From Aldrovandia affinis (taxonomy: Eukaryota; Chordata; Actinopteri; Notacanthiformes; Halosauridae): a DNA stretch of 64,000 bases. Under the pieces are notes generated by a model that saw only the letters and a program-made list of their open reading frames with translations, was not told where the DNA came from and did not search any database. Shown one piece after another: positions 45,543-55,403 of the stretch. Position numbers and translations under genes: made by a program. Every line of letters starts with the position of its first letter. Position 1 is the first letter of the stretch. The stretch covers positions 1,052,001 through 1,116,000 of the forward strand of contig JAINUG010000134.1 in the NCBI GenBank assembly GCA_029706075.1, given 5' to 3'.

Positions 45543-45790
45543 ATGACAACTTACCCCTCATACTATGACATAGTGTGACAACTTACCCCCTGATGGGGTA
45601 AGTTGTCACAAGTGCACACCCTCTATTTAACTGTCTACAACTCCATACTGAAATAATACATGAAAATGCAATTAATACAAAATATGTGCCCAAGACTTCC
45701 ACCTTTCATTTGGTATGACATTTATACCATTGTGATGTATTGCGCCCAGTACAGGTAAGACAGAGTGAAAAGTGTGACAACATACCCCAC
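45543..45790. repeat. Repeated GTGACAACTTACCCC motifs of pogo end
   Basis: Copies occur at 45544-45558 and 45574-45589, inverted at 45595-45610, and as a variant at 45773-45790. The pair 45574-45589/45595-45610 is a perfect 16-bp inverted repeat with a 5-base loop. They are probably subterminal transposase-binding sites. Confidence 0.75.
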
Positions 45791-45797
45791 TCTCCCC

Positions 45798-46134
45798 TAT
45801 GTTATTTCGAGTGTAACAGTATACATATTTTGATACTGCATTTTGATATTACTCTATGTTACATCTTATTAATGTTAAAGGTTATTAGTGTCAGCTACAG
45901 GTGCTAACGAAAATGTAACAGCATAATTTTAAGCACATGCTGGTGACATCACAAGGTGATTGTACTCATGTTTATTTCCAGTTTTACAAAAATGTAAATG
46001 ACAACTCACGTTTCTGAAGACAACAACAGTAAACAGTTAAAGATTACTTAAGCGTCTGAGGATTCATTGATTCGTCATCAGTGTTCGCTATCTGTTGAAG
46101 TTGTGCCCTGTTTACGCGCGACGGGAACAGAATA
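45798..46134 (+). repeat. BEL/Pao 3' LTR, right-hand part
   Basis: Matches 39542-39862 of the 5' LTR. It differs by a 16-bp insertion near 45940 and about five single-base changes. Its left part is lost at the pogo junction. Confidence 0.93.
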
Positions 46135-46231
46135 GTAGCGTTTGCGCGGTCTGTGGAATATCCCGTATATCAGTGAATGAAGGGTTTGCATGGTCTATGG
46201 AAAATCCTGCAGTTTGGCGGATATGGGTTAA

Positions 46232-48154
46232 GTTTGAAATGCACTGTGGCAATTTCTGCTTGGAGGCATGCCATGTTTTAGTTCACTGATCATTTTCAGA
46301 TATTCCTTTTTAAGAAGGGGGAATAATGCAAAGATCTTGCTTTCTGAATCATCTTGAAGACTCCTCTTCTGTTTAAGGCATGTTGATTCCACACACATTA
46401 CAGATCTATCTTAGTCTGACATAAAGGTTAACGCTTGAATCCATTAGGAAAAAAAAGGTTTGATTTTTACCACTGTGAATACTGCAGGAATTATCCAAAA
46501 ATAAAATCAAATGAAAAAATTGTAATGGATATAAAAACAAAAAATACTGAATGAAAGTATTCTACAGACAGTGTCTTGTCTTGGGTTACACTTTTCAACG
46601 TGATTGTGCTTTTAAACATGTTTTTTCTGAGATAACATGATTATATAACGCTAGATATTTGTACAAATATAAAATGTCTTGATAACTTGAAAACAGTTCT
46701 ATACGATATAAGGTCACTGACACAAAGAAAATAAACTGTGACTAATATTCAAGCAATTCTCATTAAACTCGAGACTTAAAGATGAATCCGTTTAGTGCCA
46801 GTATAAACGCAACTTCTCATTAAATTTGAGACTTACAGATGAATCAGTATAACGGCAGTATAAATGTGACTGTTTTTCCGTCTGCTCTAGATGTATTGGA
46901 GTCATTTGCGACATCTTTCCCAGAGGAGATGAGGCTCTGAAGTCTTTTTTTCTCCCCTTCCACATTATTTTATTACAGTGCTGAAAATGCACTTTTATAA
47001 AACAACAAAGAACAATCTTCATAAAAAAAGACTTCTGTGGCCTAGAGCAGGGCTCTGGCTTAAAAAAAAGAAAGAAAAGAAAGGAATTTGATTACCTTAA
47101 CTTTGGGAAATATTGCCAAGCTGATATTATGTATTAGAAGGCTGTAGAGGGCCGCTGTGCTGTTTATTTGATCTTTAATAAGCATTATATCTATCGCTCC
47201 TCTCAAACTCACCTCGCTTTATAGTTTCAAAGATATTATAAGGCCAATACTGCAGTCTGGGAGAGGCTAATAAAATTGGTGATTTATTTTGTTTGTATAT
47301 TTGAAAGAATGGGAGGAGCTTCAGCTGTGAGTATAGCTTGTCTTAAGCCCTTTTTGTGATCTCAATGATTGCTTTATTGCACAGCGCCACAGGGCTCCAT
47401 ATTCACAGGCCTCCTGTCCATTCAGTGCGTGAATATATGCAGGCCCCACACATACATGTAAGTCAGCTCCCGTGGGACATGTTTGTACACTAATCACATG
47501 ATGGTAAGCGAATGGTTTGTCTTTCTCATTCATATTTAACCTTTCCGTCAGTGGTCGAAATAAGTGGGGTCTGGGGGGATCCGGGACTACCCATAAGCCA
47601 AAGGGACCCCCCATACGAAATACATTTTAAGCTTGGGGGGTCCCATCTTTATTTTAACATCTTTTAATAAATGTGAGTCAAACATGACATTATAACTATA
47701 TAGAACCAACCAATAGAAATGGTCTTTAAGTATTCTTAAAGATCTGTGGGTTCTGTCAGGCCAAAATGTGCCCAGCTGCCAAAATGTGACTGGGTTACAT
47801 CGCAAAAGCATTCGAATGGCAGCTAGCGTCCATTGCTAAATTATGGTTGACTATGCAGACTTGGTCAACTTACTATAGCCCATCGTTTAGATTTATTTCG
47901 AATTTTAGGTTTGTGTTGGAATATTTGTAGTGTAAGAGATACATTCCTCAAGTTAAAAACCATAACAAGCCAGTCAGCATAGATAAAGGAAAGGCTTATG
48001 TTTAAAAAAATCTTTGATGTCAGTGCATAAATCAGACATATTTTATATAAATCAAATTAAGTAGAAAGTAGCCATGCTAACTCCAGCGTGTGTCAAATAC
48101 AACAGGACTTCTCAATTTGAATAGTCGAGGGGTTTAATACTAAAATTTGTTCCC
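46232..48154. other. Gene-free stretch
   Basis: No gene supported. 46950-47300 is non-repetitive and might be regulatory. Around 47555-47650 a GGGGTCTGGGGGGATCC / GGGGGGTCCC-rich patch may be an old repeat end. The remaining open frames lack motifs. Confidence 0.35.
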
Positions 48155-48159
48155 AGGGA

Positions 48160-48638
48160 TGTCAGGGATGTGGTAGGTGTGGAACCAAGTGCAGGCGAGA
48201 GAGACCCAGAATGCGAAGATGCGTTTAAGATATTTATTATACTTAAACACTGGCAGGAACGAAAACAAAACCGTGTCTGCGAAGACGCGTAATAGTACTA
48301 ACAAAACAAACCAAAATAACAAACGAACAGGAACAAACAAAACTAGCTAAACAGTAAATCCAAAACATATTCCAAGGCATGGAATAAACTAAACACAGGG
48401 ACTCTAAGAAACAAACAAGAACAAACTTAGCAATGCAGCAAGAACACAAAACAAAAGCAGGTAAGTCAAAGCTAATGCAAAGTAATGCTCAAGCGTCGAA
48501 CTGAAGGCGCCAGCCAGTTAAATATCCTGCTGTTTAAGTATCCACAGCTGCCAGTCATTACCTTGATTCCTGGCATGCCTTTCACTTTTCCTGATTGGGG
48601 CTTGTGGGAAATGCCTGTTTGCTGGTTGAGTCGTGACA
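48160..48638 (-). mobile_element. Solo LTR, TGTCA family, AGGGA target duplication
   Basis: A 479-bp unit starting TGTCAGGGATGTGG and ending GAGTCGTGACA, with TGTCA/TGACA terminal inverted repeats. It is flanked by AGGGA at 48155-48159 and 48639-48643. On the minus strand there is an AATAAA signal (plus TTTATT at 48233-48238) near the 3' end and an upstream TATTTAA-like TATA near 48520. A 5-bp duplication fits Gypsy-type integration. There are no internal genes, so it is a solo LTR. Confidence 0.82.
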
Positions 48639-48643
48639 AGGGA

Positions 48644-51060
48644 GTTGCCAAATATTCAGTAGTCCATGTAGTTTGAAGGTTTCCAACGTATTTCCGCGTG
48701 AGAAGACATGCTTTAAAAAAAAATACATTATTAAGATGTATTCTAAATCATCTTTGTCCACCAACTACTAGTTTGGATCTCAAACATTATTGAATTTGTT
48801 ATTTTAAAAGTGTGAATGACCATTTTTTAAACCGAGTGACCTGGCAGGCTGCTATGCTATCGATGTGAGCTAGCTACGATGTCAACTCTGGCCTGAACAA
48901 CAAGCTGCCTGTGTGGGATACACTAGCCCCCCCCACCCCCACCCCATAAATGTAGCCATAATAGTTGCGAGAGAAACAAACAAACGTGTGCGCACATGCA
49001 CATATGTGTGTGCCTGTGCATGCGCATTATTGAAAATCTGGGGGACTCCCCAAGAGCCATTGCTCATTTCGTACACTGCTTCCCGGGTCACCACGGTGTC
49101 GTCTGCCAGCCACGGATTCTATCTGTGAAGCTAAACGATGTCTAAGTGCTTTACAACCTTCTTGCTCCAATGAAGAAAGGTTATGCATGAGGGTAATATG
49201 TGGGCAAAGTGTCTGGAGTGGTTTACGATGATAACATTGTGGGTGTGGGGGTCTGTGTGGGGGGAGGGGGGAGGTTAAGCAAGAGCATTCAAATTATATT
49301 ATAAAAGCTCATTAGTAACAGCAACACTACTCATTAATGATAAGACATTATTATCGTTGCGGATCAATAAGCATGAATTGCATTGAGATTGAAGAGATGC
49401 CATTCCAATAGAGAGCTGGGGGTGAAAAAAAAACCCTCTTCCCAAAACCAAGTCCTTCAAAATGCATCAGTGGGAATTCCAGTGTGACAGGACACAGGGA
49501 TTATAATCATCAACACTCAACACTGAAGCCACTCTCTGAAGCCACAGCCACTTGGATAGGTAAAAATGCAATCTTCCAGCAACTTCCATCAACTGGGGTT
49601 TCGACCTGTCATCCTTGCAAGTTGCACTCGGCACTCTGAAGCGATCCACACACGTGCTCCGGGGAGTGGGGACCTTGTTGAGAGACAGGCCTACGAGGGA
49701 CAGCTCAGTGGTTTTGGCAAAACTGCCAGTCATTTTCTAAAGACAAGACATCTCTGAATATGACCTTCTGACTAGGATCTCCTTATAGGGGGGATTAAAG
49801 TTCAATTGGTCATCATGAAAGCAGGCGCGGTGGTGAGGGAAGCCAATGCTCTCCCTCCTCTTCGGTTTCCTGGAAAACCAAAGGGCATCCTGAATGTCAG
49901 CTCTGATCAACGGCAATGAATATGTTAATCGAATCCTTCCCACAATCCACATCAATGTCCCAGGAAGCCTGAAGGATTAGAGCTTGCCAATGAAACAACC
50001 TTCCCCCGACCACCCCCCCCCCAAATGTATATTACGGAAAACATCTTCCATCTTCGTTTAGATGCTCTGATTTGAAGGAAAAAGAAAGAAGGAAGGGATA
50101 AAAAAGAAATGTAAATTGCATTGTATTTATTTATTTTTCGCCATCGTTTTTTAAACGTTGCCATGATCAATGAGGCAGATGTTAACCGTGTTGCGTAACG
50201 GGCCTCGCTCAAAACGCAATCCACTGTTTTTGTACGCCGAGTGCGTAGCCGTGCAAATTCACAGTAATTACAAAAAAATAAAAGAAAATGATAATGTAAG
50301 ATTCAAACGGGAGTATGGAATCGGGCTCGGGCCCTTGAGCGTGCGTGCTAAGAAGTCGCTCCAGACGAACACTCCCGGAGTCTTCTCTGTGAAGTAGGCT
50401 TTTTAAATAGCTTCCGTTGAGGGAATAGCCCATACGAGCACATAAATGGATGATGTCCATAGCAGCCTGCTGCAAGGCAGCCATTCTTCTTAATGAGTAG
50501 CTCGCACGAGTTTCTCACAAAAACCCCCAAACCGCTTTTCTTCATTTTTCTTTCATTTATTTATTTTTTTAAGAGAGGGGAAGGCAATGATGTTCCGTGT
50601 GCAACACAAGGAGACAAGGGCATGCAACAACCTGCAAGCTGAAAATGACACAGTTTGTACTGGTAGGAGCATCCTTTGCCTGTGCAGAAAATGGGAGTCA
50701 GCAAATTGCTGTTGGCAGTTGAACACTGAGCGGAGTGGCTGTGCATTAACAACAACCAATGCAATGACAACGCCTAAGTGACATTAAAGAAACCGATCTA
50801 TCGCTACACAATACCACAATTCTCAACCTTCCACATAAGTAAAAATAAACAAGGTAAGCAGGGGATACTGTTTGACAATACCGTCGAGAGAGGAATATGT
50901 ATAATACATAATACATACATAATAAGTGCTCTTGTGAGGCTTTGAATTTAGATTTCAGATATATCGCAGTAATGTTATATGAGGACCCATTCAAAGGATT
51001 AATCTTGTTTCTTGTCTCTTTTTCTAAAGTGAAGTCGTCTCCTTCATGTTTTTGCATATA
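48644..51060. other. Gene-free stretch
   Basis: No supported gene. It includes a C-rich run (48928-48945), a G-rich patch (49257-49275) and an alternating GTGCGC/CATATG purine-pyrimidine patch near 48985-49025. Frames at 49467-50484 lack recognisable domains. 50160-50500 is non-repetitive and could be regulatory, but this is unproven. Confidence 0.35.
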
Positions 51061-51064
51061 TATG

Positions 51065-51990
51065 CCTGAAATGAAAGCATATTAAATCAGACTTTTTCCA
51101 CCTTTATTTGCACATTTACCCTACAACTTCCAAGTGAAAAACATTTCTGTACATTAATTAAAAACAAAAAACTAGAATAACTTGGATTGACAAGTTTATA
51201 CCCTGCTGAGTTAATACTTGGTAGAAGCACCCTCTGCTTGAATTACAGCCATAAGTCTGTTTGGATATGTCTCTACCAGTTTTGCACACTTAGATTGGGC
51301 AACATTTGCCCATTCTTCCTTACAGAACTGTTCAAGCTCAGTCAGATTGCGTGGGGACCATCGATGGACTGCGCTCTTCAAGTCATTCCACAGGTTTTCA
51401 ATAGGATTTAGGTCAGGGCTCTGACGAGGCCACTCAAGGACATTCACCTTTTTGTTTTTTAGCCACTTCACTGTTGCTTTATCTGGGTGCTTTGGGTCTT
51501 GTCATGTTGAAAGGTAAACTCCCCCTTGCAGGCAACAGGTTTTTCTCAAGAATTTTCTGTATTTTGCTCCATCCATTTACCCTTTTATCCTGACAAGTGC
51601 CCCAGAACAGAATTCTGCCACCACCATGGTTTACAGTAAGGATAGTGTTCTTTGGGTGATATACTGTATTGTTTTTTTTGCCAAAAGTAACATTTTGCAT
51701 TCAGGTCAAAAATGTATATTTTGGTTTCATCTGACCACAACACCTTTTGCCACATAGCTTCAGAAGTTTCAGTGTTTTTTTGACTCAATGCTGTGATTCA
51801 TGCAAAGGGTGCTTCTGCCAAGTTCTAACTCAGTGGGTTGTAGACTTATCAATCAAAGTTTTTTTATTTTTAATGAATGTGCAGAAATGTTTAGAATGTT
51901 CTAGGTTGTAGAGTAAAATGTGTAAATAAAGGTGGGAAAATTAATATGTTTCAATTTCATTACAGGCTGCAAGGCAACATTTTTGAGACG
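51065..51990 (-). mobile_element. Tc1-like transposon on the minus strand
   Basis: Left inner terminus TTCCACCTTTATTTGCACAT (from 51096) is inverted at the right as AATAAAGGTGGGAAA (to about 51940), and the similarity extends ~75 bp. Between them lies a Tc1-type transposase. The outermost ends could not be fixed exactly. Confidence 0.8.
51211..51788 (-). pseudogene. Tc1-like transposase, frameshifted
   Basis: The first part (51585-51788) has MWQKVLWSDETKIYIFDLNA, including the first catalytic Asp. The last part (51211-51471) has VLEWPRQSPDLNPIENLWND, with the final Glu, and LVETYPNRLMAVIQAEGAST at the C-terminus. The middle part with the second Asp is disrupted between 51471 and 51585; only GGGRILFWGTCQ is recognisable. 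The N-terminal DNA-binding domain is largely missing. Confidence 0.85.
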
Positions 51991-52016
51991 GGTGTAGACT
52001 TTAAAGGGGAACTATA

Positions 52017-53185
52017 CACTCAGTGGCCACTTTATTAGGTACACCTGTACACCTGCTCGTTGACGCAATGATCTATTCAGCCAATCACGTGGCAGCAACT
52101 CAGTGCATAAAAACATGCAGATATGGTCAAGAGGTTCAGTTGTTGTTCCAAACAAAAATCTGAATGGGGAAAAATGTGATCTAAGTGACTTTGACCGTGG
52201 AATGACTGTTGGTGCCAGACGGGGTGGTGTGACTATCTCAGAATCTGCTGATCTCATGGGATTGTCATGCACAACAGTCGCTACAATTTACAGAGAATGG
52301 TGTGAAAAACAAAAAACATCCAGTGAGCAGCACTTCTGTGGGTGAAAACGCCTTGTTAATGAGAGAGGTCAGAGGAGAATGGCCAGGCTGGTTCAAGCTG
52401 ACAGGAAGGCGACAGTAACTGAAATAACCACGTGTTACAACAGTGGTATGCAGAAGAGAATCTCTGAACGCACAACACCTTGAGCCTTGAAGTGGATGGG
52501 CTACAGCAGCAGAAGACCACACCGGGTTCCACTCCTGTCAGCTAAGAACAGGAAAGTGAGGCTACAGTGGGTACAGGCTCAAACAAAACTGTTGCCTGGT
52601 CTGATGAATCTCGATTTCTGCTGCGACATGCAGATGGTAGGTTCAGAATTTCACCAGTCCGGACCTTGTGTCAATGGTTCAGGCTGGTGGTGGTGATGTA
52701 ATGGTGTGGGGAATGTTTTCTTGGCACACATTAGGCCCCTTAATACCAATTAAGCATCGTTTAAATACTACAGCCTACCTGAGTCTTGTTGCTGACCATG
52801 TGCATCCCTTTATGGCCACAGTCTACCCATCTTCTAATGGCTACTTCCAGCAGAATAATGCGCCATGTCACAACGTCATCTCAAGCTGGTTCCACGAACA
52901 TGACAATGAGTTCAGTGTACTCCAACGGCCTCCACAGTCACCAGATCTTAGTCTAATAGAGCACCTTTGGGATGTAATGGAACAAGAGATTCGCAACATG
53001 AATGTGCAGCCGGCAAATCTGCAGCAACTGTGTGATGCTATTATGTCACAATGGACCATAATCTCTGAGGAATGTTTTCAGCACCTTGTTGAATCCATGC
53101 CAGAAAGAATTCAGGCTGTTCTGGGGGCAAAGGGGAGTCCTACCCAGTACTAGAAAGGTGTACCTAATGAAGTGATCACTGACTG
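52017..53185 (+). mobile_element. Tc1-like transposon, complete ends
   Basis: Termini CACTCAGTGGCCACTTTATT and its inverted partner AATGAAGTGATCACTGACTG, each continuing into AGGTACACC, are flanked by TA (52015-52016 and 53186-53187). The length is 1169 bp. It starts ~25 bp beyond the Tc1 of 51065-51990 and is on the opposite strand. The transposase is broken. Confidence 0.92.
52103..53153 (+). pseudogene. Tc1-like transposase with frameshifts and lost catalytic Asp
   Basis: The first part (52103-52345) reads LSDFDRGMTVGARRGGVTIS and TTVATIYREW, the N-terminal HTH DNA-binding region. A frameshift at about 52343 and a TGA near 52482 follow, then KWMGYSSRRPHRVPLLSAKN. The first catalytic region (WSDESRF) is present but off-frame near 52597. 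The last part (52668-53153) has GGGDVMVWGMFSWHTLGPLI, FQQNNAPCHN and SPDLSLIEHLWDVMEQEIR. The second catalytic Asp (normally QDNAPCH) is Asn here, and the final Glu is kept. Inactive. Confidence 0.9.
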
Positions 53186-53187
53186 TA

Positions 53188-54470
53188 TATCCCAAATGGT
53201 TTGTAAATTAGAAAACAAACAAACAAAAATAATACCCAGACATGAGAGATTTGTCATTGGAATTGAATCCATGTTTGATTGCTCGAGGCCCCTACGGAAT
53301 GATGGTTTATTTTTTTTATTTTTTAAAGTAACAGTTATTTACTACAAAACCATCCTGGACTTGGAAAAAACACACAAACCATCAGAAATGGGGAAGGGGA
53401 GGTGAAATTTGAATTGTTTGGAGACATTTTCTGATGTACATTTTGTACAAAAAAATATACTATTATAAAATGAACAAATATATATACATATATATATATA
53501 TATATTTATATATATGTTGTTCAGATTAAACTTGTCCATGGAGGCCACCGGATCAGATACAATGGTTGAATGGTTCAGCTCCTACCTTGGATGACTATGG
53601 ACTTCTGTTTCTCTCATCGCATTATAAGTCACAATTCAGAACATAAAAGTTAGTTTTGATAAGAGTATCATGATACCCCAAAATTATTATAACTTGTAAA
53701 ATCTAATTCAGAATGATGATAAATGCATTATGTGAACTATCACTGTAAAATGGCTACAGTTTGATTGGGTTATAAATTGTAATAGGATAGAATGACTCAT
53801 TAACAGAGACATAATTCCATGAATAACTTACTCGTTCAGCGTTCCGTTGAATGAACGTCTACTTGAGGAGAAAACAAATAGACAGCATTAAATCCAGCTA
53901 TTGTCTCTGCACTAATGCAAAATTGAGACATTATGCAAAATTACACAAGAACAATAGATGTCTAATCTTAAACCACATACAGTATAAGCACTGTCATTGT
54001 AAAAACAAATAATACATTTGTAAAAAGATTTGTGTAATAGACTTTTTTACTCAGAAATGTAATCCAGTATTATATGGCATGGCGAGCTCAAGAGGTTTCA
54101 ATGTAGTGTCAATTGGCTTTTGAAACACAAAGCTACATCCATGTCAACCGGCCAAGGTTGATATTTCAGATCAAAGAGCCGCAGAGTGCTCACCAAACCT
54201 AAGCCTTGATGCAGGCTCACGCCTGGCCAACGTGCCATTTCGCTTGGAAACCGGACTGCGGCCGCAGCCCTACCAACTGAACGGCGATGGCAGTTTGACG
54301 TTCTTATCTCCAAAAAACATCTGCCATGTCTGGTGATCGACTCATGAACACAAACACCTACACAAGCATTGATGCACACTCTCACACTCTCCCTAACACA
54401 CCCCCCCACACACACACACACATAGAATGTGCACTAGGAGTGAAATTATGAGTATCCATAATTTCACCTA
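53188..54470. other. Non-coding sequence with (TA)n
   Basis: Contains a (TA)n tract at 53478-53516 and a short CA run near 54408. No gene supported. Confidence 0.45.
53478..53516. repeat. (TA)n microsatellite
   Basis: Alternating TA with a few interruptions. Confidence 0.9.
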
Positions 54471-54473
54471 TAC

Positions 54474-54635
54474 CAGGGGTGTCCAATATTATCTGAGAAG
54501 GGCCGGTGTGCAGGCTTTTATTCTAGCCCAGCACTAAAACACCTGATTCAAATAATCATGGTCTTAAAACTGTTTTAGCCCCTGGCTAGAACAAAAGTCT
54601 CCACCGACACTAGCTCAGATAAGATTAACACCCTG
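54474..54635. mobile_element. MITE, CAGGGGTGTCCAAT family
   Basis: Left end CAGGGGTGTCCAATATTATC and right end GATAAGATTAACACCCTG are imperfect inverted repeats ~35 bp long. The inner part TTCTAGCCCAGCACTAAAAC is shared with the element at 58815-59167. It is non-coding. The superfamily is uncertain, and no clean target duplication was seen. Confidence 0.7.
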
Positions 54636-54842
54636 ACTTTTACCTTACCTTTACTACCCCTGTATACTGTTACTCCCCCTGGGTTAAACTGAAAGTATTC
54701 AAAATCATATGATGACAAGATAGAAATGATGTGTTTTAGTTATTAAAATTGGGATCATACATACAGTATTTTGCTATATTTGTAAGACTTGTAGTAAACA
54801 TGCTGTGGAGGGCGTCGGAAAAAAAGACAAAAAAAAAAAAAA

Positions 54843-54941
54843 AAAGATCCTGTCCGTAGACTGGCGAAACCCCACTCCTCTGCCAGTTATTACCATCGGC
54901 TGCTTTGCTCCAGTCCAGGAATTGTCACCTGGCGTGTGACA
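54843..54941 (+). repeat. LTR-end direct repeat, copy 1, followed by PBS-like site
   Basis: Runs from AAAGATCCTGTCCGTAGACT to GGCGTGTGACA. Four bases later comes TGGTGCCGAA, the usual start of a tRNA primer-binding site in fish Gypsy-like elements. It matches 55968-56064 with about six differences. Confidence 0.7.
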
Positions 54942-55108
54942 AATTTGGTGCCGAAGTAAGTAAGGAAGTAAGCCTATTTAAGAGCAGGTGGGGTGAGTGG
55001 GGAATCAGTTAGTCTTTGTCTGGTCATTCGTGTGTGTGAGTGCGCGTATATTGTGTATTATTGTGTATTATTGTGGAGTGTTTGATGTTTGATGTTTGAT
55101 GTGACTCT

Positions 55109-55158
55109 GTCGGGCATGGTGGCGCGTGTCTGTAATCCAAGCTTCTGGGAGGCGGAGT
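55109..55158 (+). ncRNA. 7SL (SRP RNA) 5'-domain-like segment
   Basis: GTCGGGCATGGTGGCGCGTG followed by TCTGTAATCCAAGCTTCTGG and GAGGCGGAG matches the first ~50 nt of vertebrate 7SL RNA at most positions by eye, including the GGTGGCGCGTG and GGGAGGC blocks that form the Alu-domain fold and the Pol III A-box region. The rest of 7SL is not seen downstream, so this is a 7SL-derived fragment and not a full SRP RNA gene. It lies ~140 bp after the TATA-like box of the LTR-derived block. Confidence 0.6.
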
Positions 55159-55224
55159 CTGTGTGGAGTTTATGTTGAGTTCTGTGTGTGATTGTCGAAA
55201 GTGACTGAGTAGAGTGCTTCCTGT

Positions 55225-55403
55225 GTATGTGGGAAAGAGGGAGAGAGGGCGCACTAAGAGTGTCCACCTCTCTCCCTCGGTGTAATCATGAAAGAGAGCA
55301 AGAGGGTGCCCTGAAAGAGGGTCCGCCTCTCACCCTTGGTGTGATTGGGAGAGCGAGAGGGCGCTCTGAAATAGGGTCCGCCTCTCGCCCTTGGTGTGAT
55401 TGG
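55225..55403 (+). repeat. Three tandem units of 55-59 bp
   Basis: Units end in CTCGGTGTAATCATG, CTTGGTGTGATTGG and CTTGGTGTGATTGG at 55277, 55336 and 55391, each containing GAGGGTGCCCTGAAA-type and GTCCGCCTCTC-type blocks. They are internal to the LTR-derived block. Overlapping open frames are translations of this array. Confidence 0.8.

Larger units (their letters stand above)
44137..45797 (+). mobile_element. pogo/Tigger-type transposon, 5' part deleted
   Basis: A fragment of a Tc1/mariner-superfamily pogo element. It starts mid-transposase, at a stretch reading LSIRKPEA in one frame, continues through the DDE core and a PHD-like C-terminus, and ends in the right terminal region GTGTGACAACATACCCCACT followed by CTCCCC and then TA, the pogo target dinucleotide. 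The TA coincides with TA at 39542-39543 of the 5' LTR, which shows pogo jumped into the 3' LTR. Its left end and DNA-binding domain are gone. Confidence 0.82.
39237..46134 (+). mobile_element. BEL/Pao LTR retrotransposon, rearranged
   Basis: Inserted in element B with a GTAGC target duplication (39232-39236 and 46135-46139). The 5' LTR is 39237-39862, then come gag, protease, RT and RNase H of BEL/Pao type (39938-44128). The integrase, the rest of pol and the first half of the 3' LTR are missing, and part of a pogo transposon (44137-45797) stands in their place. The surviving 3' LTR piece (45798-46134) matches 39542-39862 with about five substitutions plus a 16-bp insertion, so the element is young. 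Two in-frame stops and two frameshifts inactivate the coding region. Confidence 0.88.
37785..46227 (+). mobile_element. TTAA-flanked element B with nested insertions
   Basis: Bounded by CCCATATACGCC and GGCGGATATGGG, with intact TTAA on both sides (37781-37784 and 46228-46231). Its own sequence (37785-38263, 38807-39236, 46140-46227) aligns with the reverse complement of element A (10635-11632). It was later interrupted by a solo LTR at 38264 and a BEL/Pao retrotransposon at 39237, giving a span of 8.4 kb. Rejoining the flanks around the second insertion gives GACTGTAGCGTTTGCGCGG, matching element A at the equivalent place. It has no transposase of its own. It is probably a piggyBac-type non-autonomous element. 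Confidence 0.85.
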
